In this document: piece after piece, positions 1-8,660 of the stretch
How positions within the stretch are numbered: position 1 is the first letter of the stretch
Layout: the number at the start of each line of letters is the position of its first letter
Source of the DNA: SKVR01 sp037441525
GTDB lineage: Bacteria > Bacteroidota > Bacteroidia > Bacteroidales > UBA7960
NCBI GenBank assembly: GCA_037441525.1
Contig: JBBISA010000003.1
Coordinates: 130,241 to 194,240 of the forward strand
Length of the DNA: 64,000 nt
Direction: 5' to 3'
Position numbers and translations under genes: made by a program
The notes under the pieces: model-generated
Seen by the model: the letters and a program-made list of their open reading frames with translations, nothing else
Told to the model about the DNA's origin: nothing
Database searches by the model: none

Positions 1-2
1 AA

Positions 3-245
3 ATGGCTGGTTTAGGTCTGATAAACCGCATTGCCGGTATTGCTGCAGGTATTTTGAAATTTGCCTTCATCCTCAGCGCGGTAATTATTTTCTTCAATTA
101 CATAAACCGCGACCGGGCTCTTATGTCCGCCGAAACACAGCAAAACAGTTTCCTGTATGATAAAATTGCTTTGGTAATTCCCTCTATATTGCCTGCCGAA
201 AGTTTTATCAATAAACACAAGGAAAACGAACCCCATCAACCCTGA
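3..245 (+). CDS. CvpA family membrane protein, C-terminal end
   Basis: Only the last 80 or so residues lie in the window; the gene begins upstream. The visible part has a short helix ending in a Gly/Ile-rich stretch and one hydrophobic membrane segment (about residues 16-34, ILKFAFILSAVIIFFNYI), followed by a soluble tail (PSILPAESFINKH). This matches the last membrane helix and tail of CvpA-family proteins, which are inner-membrane proteins linked to envelope homeostasis and colicin V export. The family call rests on helix pattern and general likeness, because the diagnostic N-terminal helices are missing. The ATG at 3 is internal, not the real start. Confidence 0.55.
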   Translation: MAGLGLINRIAGIAAGILKFAFILSAVIIFFNYINRDRALMSAETQQNSFLYDKIALVIPSILPAESFINKHKENEPHQP

Positions 246-293
246 TGTCTGAAAAAAAAAAAGTTAAATGAAGCTTTACCGAATTTGTACCCT

Positions 294-1463
294 ATGGAAA
301 TTGCTGACGAAAAATTCTGGGAAGATGTAAGGGAAGAATTTCCAGTTACACAAAACCTGGCCTACTTTCAAAGTGCAGGGATAAGCCCTATACCTAACAG
401 GGTTCTGAAAGCTATTACCCAGGCCTACGAAAAATTAAACAAGTACGGCGACTTGTTTTTTTTGGAAGAAATAAAGCGGGCCGATACCCTTCGCGAAAAA
501 CTGGGGGAAATGATAAACACCAAAGCCGGCAATATTTGCTTTGCGCCCAATACTTCATCAGCCTTTGGGTACATTGCAACAACCTTAAAAAAGTCCAATC
601 CTTTGGAGTTCAATATTGTTTCGTTGTTGGATGAGTTTCCGGCAACCAACATCCCATTCGAAATGCAGGGAATACGCCTAAAATTTGTGGAGCCGGCAAA
701 CAGCACCTACACTGTTTACCGCATACTCGATGCCATTGATGAAAATACCATGGCAGTTGTGTGCAGCCACGTGCAATATTCAACCGGGTTCAGGCTCAAT
801 ATTGAAGAACTAGGCAAGAGACTGGTTGAAAAAAAGGTCCTTTTTTTTGTAAATGCAACCCAATCCTTTCCGTTTTTCGAAATCGACGTAGCTAAAATGC
901 ATATTGATGCACTGAGTGCATCATTGCATAAGTGGGGATTGAGCGGCATTAACGGGTCTATGTTTTACACATCCGAAACTTTCAGAAAAACATACCCGGG
1001 CGCTTTGGGTGGATGGCTTTCAGTAATACCTGCCCCCGGTGATTTTATACCAACCCAAAAAAACAAGGGATACCAGCAATTGGACGATGCCGCACAGTAC
1101 GTTTTCGGAACTTCCAATTTTCAGGCTTTGGCAGGTTTGGATTAAGCCATTGATTTTGTAAACGAAATTGGCCGCAACAACATCCGCAAAAGAATTTCCG
1201 ACCTGACCGCGTATCTCATAAACGAGCTCCGGAATTTGCCTGTTACCATCGAATCGCCCATCGATAACCCGGAATACAGGTCAGGAATTGTAATGGTAAG
1301 TATGCGAAACGGAAACAATGTTGAAGCCGTCAATTTTTTGCTCAAAAACAAAGTTATTACATCCTTAAGGGCGGGAAAAATAAGGATATCATGTAATTTT
1401 TTCAACAACCACCATGATATTGACCTGCTAATCAATGCCTTGACCCTGTTTGCAGATGCTTAA
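294..1463 (+). pseudogene. Aminotransferase class V (cysteine desulfurase-like), interrupted by an in-frame TAA
   Basis: A PLP-dependent class V fold enzyme, about 389 codons if read through, which is a normal length for the family. The PLP lysine is in the motif LHKWGLSG (Lys213 counted from ATG 294), with the preceding NATQ and a DEF segment typical of the fold. A TAA at 1143-1145 (codon 284) stops the reading frame in the conserved region LAGLD-stop-AIDFVNEIG. The same frame then continues without another stop to the natural end at 1463, with the normal C-terminal domain. One substitution (GAA or CAA to TAA) explains it, so this is a very young pseudogene or a consensus error. A TTG at 285 is in frame, but the ATG at 294 is the better start. 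Specific substrate unknown. Confidence 0.8.
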
Positions 1464-1626
1464 AACCGGATATGGCGAATTAAGCATCAACAAATCAAGC
1501 ACATAACTTATTGAATTATCATTTAGGGTAAAAAAACAGGAACCCCGTTCGGATTATAAGTAGAATTCCTAAAAAATTAGCAATTGGTTTTTCAGTGCCC
1601 CATCGGCAAGAAATTGCACGTAAGTG

Positions 1627-2340
1627 CTAATTATATGTTGCATCACATTCGCCGGCGTGGGCGGGGATATACATATTTTTCCTGAATGTAAGAGTTGGCG
1701 GATAGGTTAGTGTGTAATAATTACCATCGGGCTCGATTACGATGGTTTTAAGGTCTGATATTGTGATGTATTTGGCCTTGATTTCTTCATTACATCTGAA
1801 ATTCATTGCCATTTCAATGGCTTGCTTCTCGGTGGTGCCAACAGGCAGACTTACTCGCAAAACACCCGATGAAGTACTTATAAAGAAGCAATCAGGATAT
1901 TGAATTCTCTGCATGGCTTCCTTAAACTCCTTCATATCTGCCCTTAATGCAGTTTCAATGCTTATTGGATTAACCCCGATAAATTCAACATATTTACCCG
2001 GTATTGCTGTTTTTAGGTTGTTCCAGCTTTCAATCCTTTTTACAAGCCGCTCAAACTCGGCATCATCTAAGCTGAGTTGCTTAAGAAGCGAATTAAGCCT
2101 TTCGAGCATGGTTTTGTTGTCGAGACTCAGAATGAACTCGTGATATTTGTTGTGCAATAAATTTCGGGTGTAATAAAACCGCTTGTATGTGCGGTGATTT
2201 GCCCCTTGTGTAGCGGAAGAAAATTCTAACGCTACATCATTCTTTAATTCATTATCTTCCATTTCGTTTATTATTCCTGATGTATTTTGGTTGGTTTTAA
2301 ATTTAAAAATTGTAAGACGCTTCCCCCGTTTACGAAACAT
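1627..2340 (-). CDS. Protein of unknown function, 237 aa
   Basis: I do not recognise this protein. It is soluble in appearance, with no signal peptide or membrane helix. A basic N-terminus (MFRKRGKRL) leads into a charged low-complexity linker, a helical segment rich in Leu/Glu/Lys (about residues 75-120) and a mixed alpha/beta C-terminal half ending in a Pro-rich stretch. The frame is open further upstream to 2397, but a good minus-strand promoter (-7 box 2383-2390) would start transcription near 2376, which favours the ATG at 2340. It stands alone, convergent with the broken aminotransferase and following the helicase gene on the same strand. Confidence 0.6.
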   Translation of the reverse strand: MFRKRGKRLTIFKFKTNQNTSGIINEMEDNELKNDVALEFSSATQGANHRTYKRFYYTRNLLHNKYHEFILSLDNKTMLERLNSLLKQLSLDDAEFERLVKRIESWNNLKTAIPGKYVEFIGVNPISIETALRADMKEFKEAMQRIQYPDCFFISTSSGVLRVSLPVGTTEKQAIEMAMNFRCNEEIKAKYITISDLKTIVIEPDGNYYTLTYPPTLTFRKNMYIPAHAGECDATYN

Positions 2341-2382
2341 CAGATTAAGTGGTTTACTGAATTTTCTGATATTTGATATGCA

Positions 2383-2415
2383 CAAAGTTATAATCAAAAG
2401 TCATTTATTTGCAAA
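2383..2415 (-). promoter_or_regulatory. Bacteroidota-type promoter of the 1627-2340 gene
   Basis: On the minus strand there is TTTG at 2415-2412, then 21 nt, then TAACTTTG at 2390-2383, which fits the -33 TTTG / -7 TAnnTTTG pattern of Bacteroidota sigma-ABfr promoters. It decides the start of the downstream gene at 2340 rather than 2397. Confidence 0.5.
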
Positions 2416-2445
2416 CCTGTTCATTTTTTTACATTCAGGATCAAT

Positions 2446-4950
2446 TCATTCCTTCCCCTGCAAATATTCAAAATGAGCAACAATGGTTCTAAGTTCAGAA
2501 AAGGTGAATTGCCCATGAGTGGCTTGCATTAAATTGGTTAACGACCCCCCATGACCAAATTCTTTCAGGTGTTCCAACCCCATTTCAATTTTCGATTTTT
2601 CCACCAGTTGCGTGGCTTCAATCTCTCCCGATTTAACAAAGGTGGCAAGATGGCTTTCTATTGTTGTTACAGACAGGTTTCTTTCAACAGCAATCTGCTC
2701 CGGAGTCTTGCCAGACAAGAACATCTCCAGACTCTCTCTGAAGGAAGCACCCTTTTTCTTCTTATCTGCCCTTTCTGTGGTTCTCTTTTTCTCAGGGATA
2801 TTTTCCAGGGGAGCACTTGCTATCTGATGGGTATTGCAATAATGTTGCACAATTCCTATGATCTCCCGGCCGTAGGCTTCGGTTTTTCTTTTGCCCATTC
2901 CGTGTATTTGCCTGAGTGCATTGGTTGTATCAGGCAACAGCTTAGATATTTCTGTCATGGAACGGAGCGGAAGTATCATATAAACAGGCTTTCCGGTGTG
3001 TTCAGATAACCGGTCGCGCCATGAGCGAAGCATTTTCAGTAATTCGGGATGTGCAACGGAATTTTGCAACGTTTCTGTTTTCTCCCTTTTCCTGAGCATT
3101 TTCCCCCTTTCGGCAACAATAGACGCCTTAGCCCTGATTTCGAGATATTTTGCCACCGAAAAACCATCTTTACAACCTTCCATACAGGCATGTTTCAAAT
3201 CTATCTCATCCAGAAGGCGTTGCATCGATTCCTGAAAAGTTTTGCGAATTGCCCGGTTATCCACGTCAAGGTCAACGTCCTGCAGGGGATTCATAATTTC
3301 TGCAGCAATCCTTGGTATAAAATAGCCGCATGCTTTCATTATGCGCTGTTGCAATGTTCCATTGGTTTCAATCTGCTGATTAAGTGCAAGAAGATTCTTA
3401 ACTTCGTTCATAAATCTTGATGCAATGCCTGTTAACTCATCACGCATTAATCTTTCTATAGCGGTTATTTTGTCGTACACCCCGGAAACAAGCACACTTT
3501 CATTTTCGCGCACAACCTTAAGTAAATATCTGACTCTGTAAAGCATTGGGGCAAAATTGAAAAGATCTTCCAACTGGGCAAACTGAAACTCGAAACGGGC
3601 CTGATTGAGATGCTGATTGCCAAAAATATTCTTTTCGATGGTGTGGGAAAAATCGCGAATACTGTTATCGTTGCGTACCGACTGGGGAATAATGCGGGAG
3701 CTAAGCACCAACCCATCAAGTGCCCGGCAGCGGCTCAGGGCAACATACACCTGGCCATGGGCAAAGGCAGCACGGGCGTCAATTATGGCCTTGTCGAAGG
3801 TTAACCCCTGGCTTTTGTGGATTGTAATGGCCCATGCCAGTTTTAGGGGAAACTGGGAAAAGGTACCTGCAACCTTCTCGGTTATTTCTTTGGTTTCTTC
3901 GTTAAGTGAGAATCTTTTGTTCTCCCACATAAGGGGTACCACTGCAATATCATCATCATCGCCTTCACAACTTACAAAAATCATATCACTGTCAAGACTG
4001 GTTATCTTCCCAATTTTCCCATTGTAGAACAACTTGGCGGGCGACGGGTCATTTTTTACAAACATCACCTGAGCCCCTTTTTTCAATGTAAGTTCGATTT
4101 CGGTGGGAAAGGATGATTCGGGAAAATCGCCATCGATTATAGCCTTGTATTTCCTTACGGGCGATTGTATTTCGCTTATCCTCTGCTCGTTTATCTGGCG
4201 GGCCTGATTGTTATGGGTGGTTAAAGTAATATAGCCATCGGCCTGAAGTGCAGTAACATCTTCACGGTATTGTTTATTGATGAGGGAAAGTATTTCGGGC
4301 GAAAGGTCGTTGTCGCGTACTTTATTGAGTAACCGTATAAATCCGGGGTCACTTTGGCGGTACACCTCCCTCAGTTCAATGATTACCATGTCGGTCTGCT
4401 TAAGCGCCAGGCTTCCAAAGAAGTAAAAGGTAGTAAAATATCGTTCGAGCAACTCCCTCTCGTCGTCTCTGATTACTGGCGGTAATTGCTGTAAATCGCC
4501 AATGAGCAATAATTGCAGCCCTCCAAAAGGCTTTGATGATGACCGGTAACGTCGCAGAACCATATCAATGGCATCCAGAAGATCGGCTCTTACCATACTT
4601 ATTTCATCGATAATCAGCAGATCGAGACTTCGGATAATATTTATCTTTTCACGGTTTACCTTCAAGAAACTACTCTCAACACCCCGTTGCAGCATAGCCT
4701 GCTCGTCGGGCAAAAGTGGGCCAAATGGCAACTGAAAGAAGGAATGGATGGTTACTCCACCCGCATTTATGGCGGCAACCCCTGTTGGGGCTACTACAAC
4801 CGATCTTTTAAGGGATTGATTGCGCACAAAGCGCAAAAAAGTAGTTTTACCTGTCCCGGCCCTGCCTGTAAGAAAAAGACTTTTACCGGTGTTCTCCACA
4901 TATTCCCACGCCAACCTCAGCTGAGGATTGTTCTCCATATTCAATTCCAT
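2446..4950 (-). CDS. Pif1/RecD-like superfamily 1 helicase with HRDC and C-terminal helix-turn-helix domains
   Basis: ATP-dependent DNA helicase of 834 aa, cytoplasmic, probably acting in replication-fork or recombination repair. Walker A is GRAGTGKT at residues 29-36 and Walker B is LIIDEIS ending at residue 118. The APTGVAA motif Ia, a QLPPV motif III, the AWAITIHKSQG motif V and the VALSR motif VI all follow in order. The C-terminal third has an HRDC-like domain (about residues 640-715, containing the HGMGKRK turn) and then a helix-turn-helix domain (about 745-790, motif GKTPEQIA) also found at the end of some RecQ proteins. This three-part architecture is usual for a Bacteroidota helicase family. 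It lies 75 nt downstream of the sulfur locus on the same strand but is probably functionally unrelated. Confidence 0.9.
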   Translation of the reverse strand: MELNMENNPQLRLAWEYVENTGKSLFLTGRAGTGKTTFLRFVRNQSLKRSVVVAPTGVAAINAGGVTIHSFFQLPFGPLLPDEQAMLQRGVESSFLKVNREKINIIRSLDLLIIDEISMVRADLLDAIDMVLRRYRSSSKPFGGLQLLLIGDLQQLPPVIRDDERELLERYFTTFYFFGSLALKQTDMVIIELREVYRQSDPGFIRLLNKVRDNDLSPEILSLINKQYREDVTALQADGYITLTTHNNQARQINEQRISEIQSPVRKYKAIIDGDFPESSFPTEIELTLKKGAQVMFVKNDPSPAKLFYNGKIGKITSLDSDMIFVSCEGDDDDIAVVPLMWENKRFSLNEETKEITEKVAGTFSQFPLKLAWAITIHKSQGLTFDKAIIDARAAFAHGQVYVALSRCRALDGLVLSSRIIPQSVRNDNSIRDFSHTIEKNIFGNQHLNQARFEFQFAQLEDLFNFAPMLYRVRYLLKVVRENESVLVSGVYDKITAIERLMRDELTGIASRFMNEVKNLLALNQQIETNGTLQQRIMKACGYFIPRIAAEIMNPLQDVDLDVDNRAIRKTFQESMQRLLDEIDLKHACMEGCKDGFSVAKYLEIRAKASIVAERGKMLRKREKTETLQNSVAHPELLKMLRSWRDRLSEHTGKPVYMILPLRSMTEISKLLPDTTNALRQIHGMGKRKTEAYGREIIGIVQHYCNTHQIASAPLENIPEKKRTTERADKKKKGASFRESLEMFLSGKTPEQIAVERNLSVTTIESHLATFVKSGEIEATQLVEKSKIEMGLEHLKEFGHGGSLTNLMQATHGQFTFSELRTIVAHFEYLQGKE

Positions 4951-5025
4951 AGAAATTCAGGTAATGTACAAGGGGTAAATATAAAATATTTCCCCAAGGG
5001 CGCAAAGCTGAAAACCACAGAATAA

Positions 5026-5646
5026 TCAACAACCCCCTTTGGCGCCCTTTACTTCCATGTTTACTGCGGGAATAATTCCGGCTGGTGCTGTTGATTGGGT
5101 TGTGGATTGAGTAACTGATGTATTCATGTACCTGTTATAATCGAAACGGGCTTTTTCTTCATGGTAGCGGGCCCAGGAAGGAGAAAACTCATCAATTCCA
5201 TGGGCTTTTGCGGTTTCATAATTGCCCCCAAGCACCAAAATATTCTCACTCAATCCTTTGGCCAGCAACAGTAACCTGGCTGAATGGGCTATCGATTCTG
5301 TACCGGCATATAAAACCGTTACATTATCGTTGTAATGCTTCAATGTTCTGATATGCTTTTTGTTTAGCAACTCATCAAACGGAATATTTATAGCACCTGC
5401 CAGGTGGTCAGTTGCAAATTCTTCCCTGGGCCTTAAGTCAATAAAAAGATAGCCTGGTTTATTATTACTTACAATATCGCTCAGCTGGTCGTAGCCAAGT
5501 AAATTATGTCCGGCACTCAGTGCACTTACCACTTCATTGCCCGAACGCCCGTAATGGTTGGTGGTAAAGAGATTTATGGCAACTATAATCGCAACAAAGG
5601 CAAATGCCATAAGGCTGATAATATTAAGATTTCTGGTTGAATCCAT
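5026..5646 (-). CDS. Membrane-anchored rhodanese-like protein without catalytic Cys, ending in GGC
   Basis: 206 aa. One N-terminal membrane helix (about residues 8-28) would place the rest in the periplasm. A rhodanese fold spans about 53-145, with the CH2A-like motif FIDLRPREEF and the downstream HLAGAINIP. The active-site loop reads VLYAGTES: the usual catalytic Cys is Ala114, so thiosulfate sulfurtransferase chemistry by the normal route is not possible. After the domain comes a Thr/Ser/Pro-rich flexible tail of about 50 residues that ends in KGAKGGC. The only cysteine in the protein is this last residue. It is the last gene of the sulfur locus, 31 nt after the YeeE-rhodanese fusion. Inference: the terminal Cys may be a mobile sulfur carrier. 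Confidence 0.8.
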   Translation of the reverse strand: MDSTRNLNIISLMAFAFVAIIVAINLFTTNHYGRSGNEVVSALSAGHNLLGYDQLSDIVSNNKPGYLFIDLRPREEFATDHLAGAINIPFDELLNKKHIRTLKHYNDNVTVLYAGTESIAHSARLLLLAKGLSENILVLGGNYETAKAHGIDEFSPSWARYHEEKARFDYNRYMNTSVTQSTTQSTAPAGIIPAVNMEVKGAKGGC

Positions 5647-5677
5647 AACTATATGTTTAAAAATTCTTCAATGCAAT

Positions 5678-6901
5678 TCAGCAACCTCCCCTTCCGCCGG
5701 GTGCCTGTATTTCGATGACGGTTTTTACCGGTACTGGAGTAATCGCAGCTTTTGGCAGGGCTTCTCCTTCCATAAACATTTGCCGGGCTTTTGCAATAAA
5801 CCGGGCTCTGAACTGGGCTGTCATTTCTGTTTGGTCTTCAAGATTAACCGGTGTTTCAAAAAGCTCTTCAAACAGGCCATTGAGCCCCCCTTTAAGCATA
5901 TAAACATTTTCCATTGCTGCCCGGGTAGCTGTAGCCCATGCCATAAGTGCCTGGCTTTCGCCAAAACTGTAAAACACCTTTTTGGTCTGGTTATCAGCAA
6001 AGAACTGTCTGTACTTGCGCCCGGTGATATCCTGAATGGTCATGTGAATCGCTCCGGGAAGCGAAAACTGCTGAAAATCTGCACTATCGCGCACATCTAT
6101 CAGAATGAAATTCCTATCCTGCTGCATTATTTTATAAATGGCTTCCTCTGAGTTCACATATTTTCCATCCCGCATTAATGCGGAATGTAATTCGGTAATC
6201 TGTATTTCGCCGGCATTGCTTTTACGTTGTGGCGGAAGAAAAAGAAAAAAGAACATGGCCAGCAACAACAACATTCCGGGGAACGCGTAGGATGGGCGCT
6301 GGCTTTTTATAGCTACCGGGGTTTTATTTACATTATCTTCTATTATCTGGGTAATGGCAAATGCTGCAAGCGCCACCCCTGTGAGGATAAAAGCAAACCA
6401 GGCTCTGGAAATGCCCAGTGTTTCATAAATAAAAGGACTCCCCTGAAAATAGCCCAGGTAAACTGATTCCCAGTTATTGTAGAAATGTCCGAAGATAAAC
6501 ATCCCTATCAGGCTGCCAAAAAGAAACAGCATTGCATCTATCTTGCCCACGGTTGCCGCTACAATACTGGTTCCGGGGCAATATCCGCCAAGTATAAACC
6601 CAAACCCCATTATCGAACCACCAATAATTGCCGACCACAGGTAAGTGGGATTAACATATACCAGGCTCATATCGAGCCAGCCCATAAAGCTAAGGAATAA
6701 AAGGCCTACCATAGCGGTAATGCCGGCCGTGAAGAATACCCTCAACACCACAAAGTCGTAGCCATAAAACACCCCGGCAAGCTTTCGCGATGATGAAAAC
6801 CCTGCCTGCTCAAGCACATAGCCAAAGCCAATGCCGAGTATCAGGGCAAAAAATAAATTTAGTTGCGGATTTACCAACCCTTCCGGGATAAACGGTGCCA
6901 T
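5678..6901 (-). CDS. YeeE/YedE transporter half fused to a rhodanese-like domain, ending in GGC
   Basis: 407 aa. Residues 1-185 are a YeeE/YedE membrane domain with several helices and the family motif GGYCPG (Cys108), which in this family handles thiosulfate or other sulfur compounds during transport. Another hydrophobic segment (about 207-224) leads into a rhodanese domain (about 240-345) with LIDVRDSADF and LPGAIHM motifs. Its active loop is VFYSFGES, with Ser312 where the catalytic Cys belongs. A linker rich in Pro, Val and Thr follows, and the chain ends APGGRGGC. The rhodanese part is predicted periplasmic if the last helix exits that way. It pairs with the shorter YeeE gene directly upstream (74 nt apart), as two-part YeeE/YedE systems often do. 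Confidence 0.85.
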   Translation of the reverse strand: MAPFIPEGLVNPQLNLFFALILGIGFGYVLEQAGFSSSRKLAGVFYGYDFVVLRVFFTAGITAMVGLLFLSFMGWLDMSLVYVNPTYLWSAIIGGSIMGFGFILGGYCPGTSIVAATVGKIDAMLFLFGSLIGMFIFGHFYNNWESVYLGYFQGSPFIYETLGISRAWFAFILTGVALAAFAITQIIEDNVNKTPVAIKSQRPSYAFPGMLLLLAMFFFLFLPPQRKSNAGEIQITELHSALMRDGKYVNSEEAIYKIMQQDRNFILIDVRDSADFQQFSLPGAIHMTIQDITGRKYRQFFADNQTKKVFYSFGESQALMAWATATRAAMENVYMLKGGLNGLFEELFETPVNLEDQTEMTAQFRARFIAKARQMFMEGEALPKAAITPVPVKTVIEIQAPGGRGGC

Positions 6902-6975
6902 AATATTTTTGATTTAAAGATTTTCGGATTGTTGATTTTTGGATTATTGGGGGGGGTGAGGAATGAGAAAGAGTG

Positions 6976-7488
6976 TCAGGTCCACAATTTTCTGAAAAAC
7001 CATGCAACCATGTAACCGGTTCCAAAGATCATCATCATGGTAAGGATACCCCCGGTTGATAGTACAGCCATTCCACTGAGGGCGGCCCCACTGGTACACC
7101 CACGCCCGAACTGGGCACCCAGGCCAAACAACAGCCCGCCAGCCACTGCAAACAAAGCCCTTACCGGTGCACTTACCTTAGGCCCTCTTTCGAGCTTAAA
7201 ACCCAGGCGGCGCGATGTAGCTCCGCTGATAAAACCTCCGATAATTACTCCCATTGCCAGAAATACAAGCCAGGAGCGCATTGGATTTCCGGTAAAGAAA
7301 ACTTCGTAAAAAGGCGATTTGGCAGCATAATCGGGGGCTATCGTGGCCACAGTGGTTATCAGTACATCTTTTGCTGCACCGCTGGCCCCAAGACCACGGC
7401 CTGTAATTACAAATGAAGCCAGCAGTACCATGCCAAGCAAAAAGCCGGCAAGGTAGGGGTTCATAAAGGGTTTGGGTTGTTTTTCCAT
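6976..7488 (-). CDS. YeeE/YedE family sulfur-compound transport protein (half-size)
   Basis: 170 aa integral inner-membrane protein with about four helices. It carries the conserved motif GRGCTSG (Cys131), the counterpart of the GGYCPG motif in the neighbouring fusion, and an early GLGASG loop. Family knowledge: YeeE/YedE proteins import thiosulfate or related sulfur species through conserved membrane cysteines, and half-size pairs are common in bacteria. It lacks the Gly-Gly-Cys tail found on its three rhodanese neighbours (it ends FRKLWT), which ties the tail to rhodanese domains rather than to the operon as a whole. It sits 37 nt downstream of the rhodanese lipoprotein gene. Confidence 0.85.
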   Translation of the reverse strand: MEKQPKPFMNPYLAGFLLGMVLLASFVITGRGLGASGAAKDVLITTVATIAPDYAAKSPFYEVFFTGNPMRSWLVFLAMGVIIGGFISGATSRRLGFKLERGPKVSAPVRALFAVAGGLLFGLGAQFGRGCTSGAALSGMAVLSTGGILTMMMIFGTGYMVAWFFRKLWT

Positions 7489-7525
7489 AGCAATATTTGT
7501 TTTAAATTTCCTGATTCTAAAATTA

Positions 7526-8608
7526 TCAGCAGCCTCCCTTCACGGTTATCTGCTCAGTCTTCTCATTCATAACTGGTTGATTACCTGACTTTTCATTCCC
7601 TTTTACAAGAGGATAGTTGCGGATATGCTCCTCAGAAAATGCTCGGGTAGCCGGGGGCGTGTTGCGCATTATACTATAAGTAAAACTGTTGGCGCCATAT
7701 TTAAGGTTTCTGGCATCATACCCCAGCAAGTTGAGAAAAGCAGTCGCATAGGAGGAGGTTTGTCCCGTGTAGCAATAAATCACCACAGGTTTATCCGTCG
7801 GAAGGGTTTTGATATCTGCAGTGCTTTTAAATGATTGCCGTGGAAGGTAATGCACCGACCCTGGAATATGCCCGCTATCGTATACTTCCAATGGCCAGTA
7901 ACATACAACATAATAATCTGCAGTGTCAAGCATTAATTGACCAATGCCAATGCCTTTTGTTTGCCAACCCTCTGACAAAACAACCCTTGCCCTTTGGTGA
8001 AGTATTTCGCGAGGCGAGCTCATCCCTGTATTAATTACCGGCAAACTGCCGGCACTATTTTTCGGGTTGGCTGTGGTTTCGAGCTTCCCGGCAAGTGTAT
8101 CAGATAAAACCGCGAACCAGGCCTGATCGGCAATTGTGCGGTTCCAGGCGCTTAATCCAAATCTTAAATGCCAGGTGTTGTTATAGCCCAACATTCGCAA
8201 TATGGCCACTACATAACCCGATAACTGGGCGTTGCTGCATACCAGGGTAATTCTTTCGAAACTGTTGGGGTCTATACGGTTTTCAAAATAATCAAGTATC
8301 TTGTCTGGTTGTATGTTAATAGAATTTTCAATGTGCCCTTCCAGATATTCATCCCGGGGTCTGAGGTCGATAAGAAGATTTCTTCCTGATTTCAGGCTGC
8401 CATACAATTCATCTATCTCTACCAAAAAAGGCAATGGAGCAGTATTGATCAAATCACCATTCTCTTCGAGATATTGAAGTAAAATGGCAGATTCTTCAAC
8501 CGGTTGACCATCCAGGCTTTCACTTACTTTTCCTGAACATGCCATAATTAATACCGGCAGCAAAAGCACAGATAAATACCGGAAAATTGTTTTAGGATAG
8601 ATTTTCAT
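7526..8608 (-). CDS. Lipoprotein with two rhodanese domains, both with catalytic Cys, ending in GGC
   Basis: 360 aa from the ATG at 8608; the frame extends upstream to 8644 but the signal peptide starts here. A lipoprotein signal ends in LIMAC with Cys24 as the lipidation site. Rhodanese domain 1 (about 57-160) has LIDLRPRDEY and the loop LVCSNAQ with Cys124. Domain 2 (about 222-315) has SGHIPGSVHY and the loop YCYTGQTSS with Cys279. Unlike in the two other rhodanese proteins of the locus, both active cysteines are present. A tail of about 45 residues ends ITVKGGC. Likely a periplasmic-face, membrane-tethered sulfurtransferase that moves sulfane sulfur between thiosulfate or polysulfide species and partners. 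Which membrane holds it cannot be told from the sequence. Confidence 0.85.
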   Translation of the reverse strand: MKIYPKTIFRYLSVLLLPVLIMACSGKVSESLDGQPVEESAILLQYLEENGDLINTAPLPFLVEIDELYGSLKSGRNLLIDLRPRDEYLEGHIENSINIQPDKILDYFENRIDPNSFERITLVCSNAQLSGYVVAILRMLGYNNTWHLRFGLSAWNRTIADQAWFAVLSDTLAGKLETTANPKNSAGSLPVINTGMSSPREILHQRARVVLSEGWQTKGIGIGQLMLDTADYYVVCYWPLEVYDSGHIPGSVHYLPRQSFKSTADIKTLPTDKPVVIYCYTGQTSSYATAFLNLLGYDARNLKYGANSFTYSIMRNTPPATRAFSEEHIRNYPLVKGNEKSGNQPVMNEKTEQITVKGGC

Positions 8609-8660
8609 TTTTATATTTTCTTCATTTATTAAAAGCCATGTCAATTAAAAGCATTGCTGC

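Noticed and set aside
1143..1145. Recoded stop (selenocysteine or pyrrolysine)
   Set aside because: The codon is TAA; selenocysteine uses TGA and pyrrolysine uses TAG, and the site is not a catalytic position.
2551..3009. Plus-strand 152-codon frame
   Set aside because: Antisense shadow of the helicase gene, Phe/Cys-rich in the way typical of a reverse-strand artefact.
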